From: Pholiota molesta
Taxonomy: Eukaryota > Basidiomycota > Agaricomycetes > Agaricales > Strophariaceae
DNA: 64,000 nucleotides
Assembly (NCBI GenBank): GCA_014925825.1
Contig: JACGCK010000002.1
Coordinates: forward strand, 992,001 to 1,056,000
Direction of reading: 5' to 3'
A model generated the notes under the pieces. It ran no database searches and had not been told where the DNA came from. It saw only the letters and a program-made list of their open reading frames with translations. The translations under genes and the position numbers were made by a program. Shown here piece after piece: positions 57,801 to 64,000 of the stretch; the stretch's first letter is position 1, and every line of letters starts with the position of its first letter.

Positions 57801-59870
57801 ACGTATGGAATTGAAGGCATACCAGTTTCTCCAACGACCACAACCACTCTATTATTTTCTAACTTCTCTAAAAAGTCTTCTCGTGCTTGAAAAGCCGGGA
57901 GTTTTTGTCGTTTTTCTAAAATTTGTTGATACTGTTTTGACGAAGTTGTTAAAGATTCAATGAAGTACAGATGTCGATCCAGTTTGGCGTACCTTTTTAT
58001 TTTGAAGAAGAGCCTCAAATTCTTGCTTGATCTGAGTATCGGTTTTTGTTTGCGGGCGATGATTTCCTCTTGTCTTCGAGATATTAGGAGCGAGCGTCGG
58101 GTTGCTTGTCGAAGCGTCAAAGGTTGGAGTAGGTCTGGGCGGCCGACGGATGATGTTCTTCAAGACTAATGCAATATCAGGTGGTCCGTTGTCTTCGATC
58201 TCTGCCCACGCTTCTTCGACGATACGCATTACAGCCATACAGAATCCTTCACCAACTTCTAAATGTGGAGAGGATTGCATCCCTAGCAGCAGCCGAGAGA
58301 GGAGGTGGAGTCGAACATATGGCGGAGCAGTTGCTGAAGTGATATAAATCGGCAGGTAACCTGGTCTAGGAAAGCGTTTGGAATCGGAGAATAAAATGTG
58401 AATTTCTATCGGGGCGCTGAATAAGGGCACTACAAGATGCCCTGGTTCTGCTAAATGGGCACCGAGAGCTTCATATTCGTCGGATTCGATGGAATACGGA
58501 GGATGGTTGTCATCGGGATCGAGGTCGCCGTCCTCGAGGCCGATGAGCTTGCGTCCGAGCTTGACCATGAGCAAGTCCCAATTTCGTAGCACTTCAGGCG
58601 CGACCGTACATTCCTTAACAGCTTGCAAAGGCCATCCAGCTTCCTTCACGGCTTTATCCTCTATCCATCTCCTTTTCAGATCGTCTTCTCCGGAATGGGC
58701 TGAGGTGATGAATGGGTTTGAGGAGTTGTTCGATGGCAGGAATTGTTTAGGAAGATCGCATTCGGGCACATGCAGGATGAGATATTCGATACAGGCTTGC
58801 AGGGGCGATTGTGTGCTTAGAAGATTCCAGGTAAGCGTCGAATCCTCCGATAGGAATTTTATAGCGTCTTTAATTTGAGATTTGGTGAAACCAAGATGAC
58901 CCAATTGTTTAGTGATATCAGGAATGCTATCTGCAGATAGTGTCAAAGTTACGCCGTCCTCTCCTTCCTGGTTCATTTCGTTGGCCTGAATAAAATGCAT
59001 TCAATTTCAAGAACTGGACAGAGAATAACTATCTGGGCGCACCTGCTTAATGGCATCTTCGACTACTTCTCGTAAGGAAGTGGCCATGATTACTTCAGGA
59101 TATTCAGAAGATAGAGCTCCGCTAGATTTATAGACATTCTGATGAACATTTTCGTTCGATCCTGAGGCCTCGTCTCTTTTCTGAGTGGCTTTGGCTTGAC
59201 GTTCTTCTACCGCCTTTTTGGCTTCGAATGGATCAGCTTCGTACATCCATTTCTGATGTTCTGGAATAGTCTTGTGTTCTTGCATCAGTTCCATCCAGTA
59301 TTCGCGGGGACCAGTTGGAAGAACGCGATTCAGTGATAGTCCATTGGAAAACTGTCCAATTTGATAGATTCAGAATGACAGACAGGTGAATACGCGAAGT
59401 GTTGGGTATCCTAACTCGATAAAGTGCATAAGTCGCCCCCCAATGTTTTGCCTCTATGGCACTGGGTCTGAAATAGGGTGGATGGGGCTCCATTCTGACG
59501 GTCTCTCGTTCGGATTTCTTTTGATTCCATCTACTCAAGGTCACTACGAAGGAGAATTTATTTGTGCCATGGGAGCGCTTGTGAGGGCATCAATCAGCAG
59601 TGGAGAGTTCTTAGAGGGACAATAATGCTTACTGTGTCGACTGTTGCCTTTTCCCAACCAAGCTTTTGGCATCTGGAATTATCATGAGAGTAGAAGAGGC
59701 GGAAAAGAGAAGCATTCTGACCGTTCCTGGAGGATGGACACAGGGTATTTTGAACCTGGAGGAAATAAGGGTGGTGGTGCAGTACTTGTTGAGGCTGCTG
59801 GCGGATTAGTATTCTTGTCTTTGGAAGTAAAGGCAGCCCCGGATTTGACGATGCCTTTCTTCGGGGGCAT
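54838..59870 (-). CDS. DExH-box RNA helicase, YLR419W/DHX57 type
   Basis: Cytosolic or ribosome-associated DExH helicase with N-terminal UBA and RWD regions. The start MPPKKGIVKSGAAFTSKDKN is basic. The UBA-like part is LGHLGFTKSQIKDAIKFLSE; an RWD-like part follows near 58250-58450 (GYLPIYITSATAPPYVRLHL). Helicase motifs: Walker A is GETG spliced to CGKTTQ on a 21-nt exon (57743-57763). Motif II is VDE spliced to VHERS, i.e. DEVH. Motif III is LMSAT. Further motifs are ILIFLPGVNEIRQCIDAI, IIAATNVAE and RAAARQRRGRAGRTQPGVCY. HA2 and OB-fold regions run to about 55100 and the stop is at 54838. More than 20 introns interrupt it. The assignment to YLR419W/DHX57 rather than DHX29 rests on the UBA. 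Confidence 0.85.
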
Positions 59871-60061
59871 TGAGTGTTAGAACGTTCAACGTTTAAGCTC
59901 AAGCTCAAGCTCGGTCTTAAATCACAGTCACTGTCAGAGGAGTCGACCGGTCCGGGTCTACAGATGTGCTTACATAATATGTCATGTGATGCCAAACGCT
60001 CTGGAATGACTTGACACTGACAGCGACAAGCCCATCTTGCCTCTCTTCATCCTTCCCTTTC
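59871..60061. promoter_or_regulatory. Shared promoter of two divergent RNA helicases
   Basis: The 191-bp gap between the start codons of the DHX57-like gene (minus) and Prp22 (plus). It includes a short AAGCTC triplication near 59895-59910. No TATA box is apparent. Shared regulation is inferred from the spacing. Confidence 0.55.
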
Positions 60062-63844
<3,783 letters not shown>

Positions 63845-64000
63845 TTGCCTTTCGATGGACTTTTCACTTTTATTTTTTGTCTGCAATGTAGAAATAATTG
63901 AGGGCGAATGCCTTTGTTGTACACAATCATCAAATTGCAAATATCTTTACACTCTTGCTTCAGCTTTGGCATGTTACGACGCTTGATGCCACCATACTTC

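Overview
The window looks like nuclear DNA of a mushroom-forming basidiomycete (Agaricomycetes). Base composition is moderate, genes are compact and cut by many short introns of about 50-60 nt with GTRNGY donors and CTNAC branch sites, and several protein families are typical of this group: a PriA-like cysteine-rich secreted protein, a secreted agmatinase, PalI/Rim9 membrane proteins and a single-pass Cys-rich surface protein. I see no bacterial, viral, CRISPR or intact transposon features, and no convincing tRNA or rRNA.

Layout. 0-11 kb: a tiny YABBY/HMG-like chromatin protein, an F-box/LRR protein, the exosome cofactor C1D/Lrp1 (minus) divergent from the splicing factor SF3B5, and a SAM-dependent methyltransferase. 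11-22 kb: two PalI/Rim9-type tetraspan proteins (minus) flanking a secreted agmatinase-family ureohydrolase, then a Cys-rich single-pass membrane protein (minus). 22-24.5 kb is gene-poor. 24.5-42 kb, all plus strand: a disordered basic protein, the Sin3 co-repressor, a single-pass membrane protein whose tail carries PPxY and PSAP motifs, the ribosomal-protein import chaperone Syo1, a RidA protein and an Ark1/Prk1-type kinase. 42-46 kb (minus): a Ctr-type copper transporter and exonuclease V. 46-54.6 kb (plus): PriA-like protein, GH27 alpha-galactosidase, a second disordered membrane-anchored protein, nicotinamidase and a small His-rich membrane protein. 54.8-63.8 kb: two DEAH/DEVH RNA helicases, a DHX57/YLR419W type (minus) and Prp22/DHX8 (plus), transcribed divergently from a 191-bp gap.

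This is mainly a housekeeping segment with themes rather than a pathway cluster. RNA processing is well represented (C1D, SF3B5, Prp22, the DHX57-like helicase), as are membrane and endocytic functions (PalI pair, PPxY/PSAP protein, Ark kinase, Ctr transporter). Two secreted proteins (PriA-like, GH27) sit together.

A strong technical feature is the number of reading-frame breaks. In many conserved exons exactly one base is missing, usually from a run of 2-5 identical bases. This looks like uncorrected long-read sequence rather than pseudogenes, so many gene models below are interval calls across breaks. Genes such as Prp22, nicotinamidase and SF3B5 read cleanly. No confidently new molecular system was found. 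The most interesting candidates are a protein pair sharing an APYFA-type C-terminal motif, the PPxY/PSAP membrane protein, UIM motifs inside exonuclease V, and extreme microexons.
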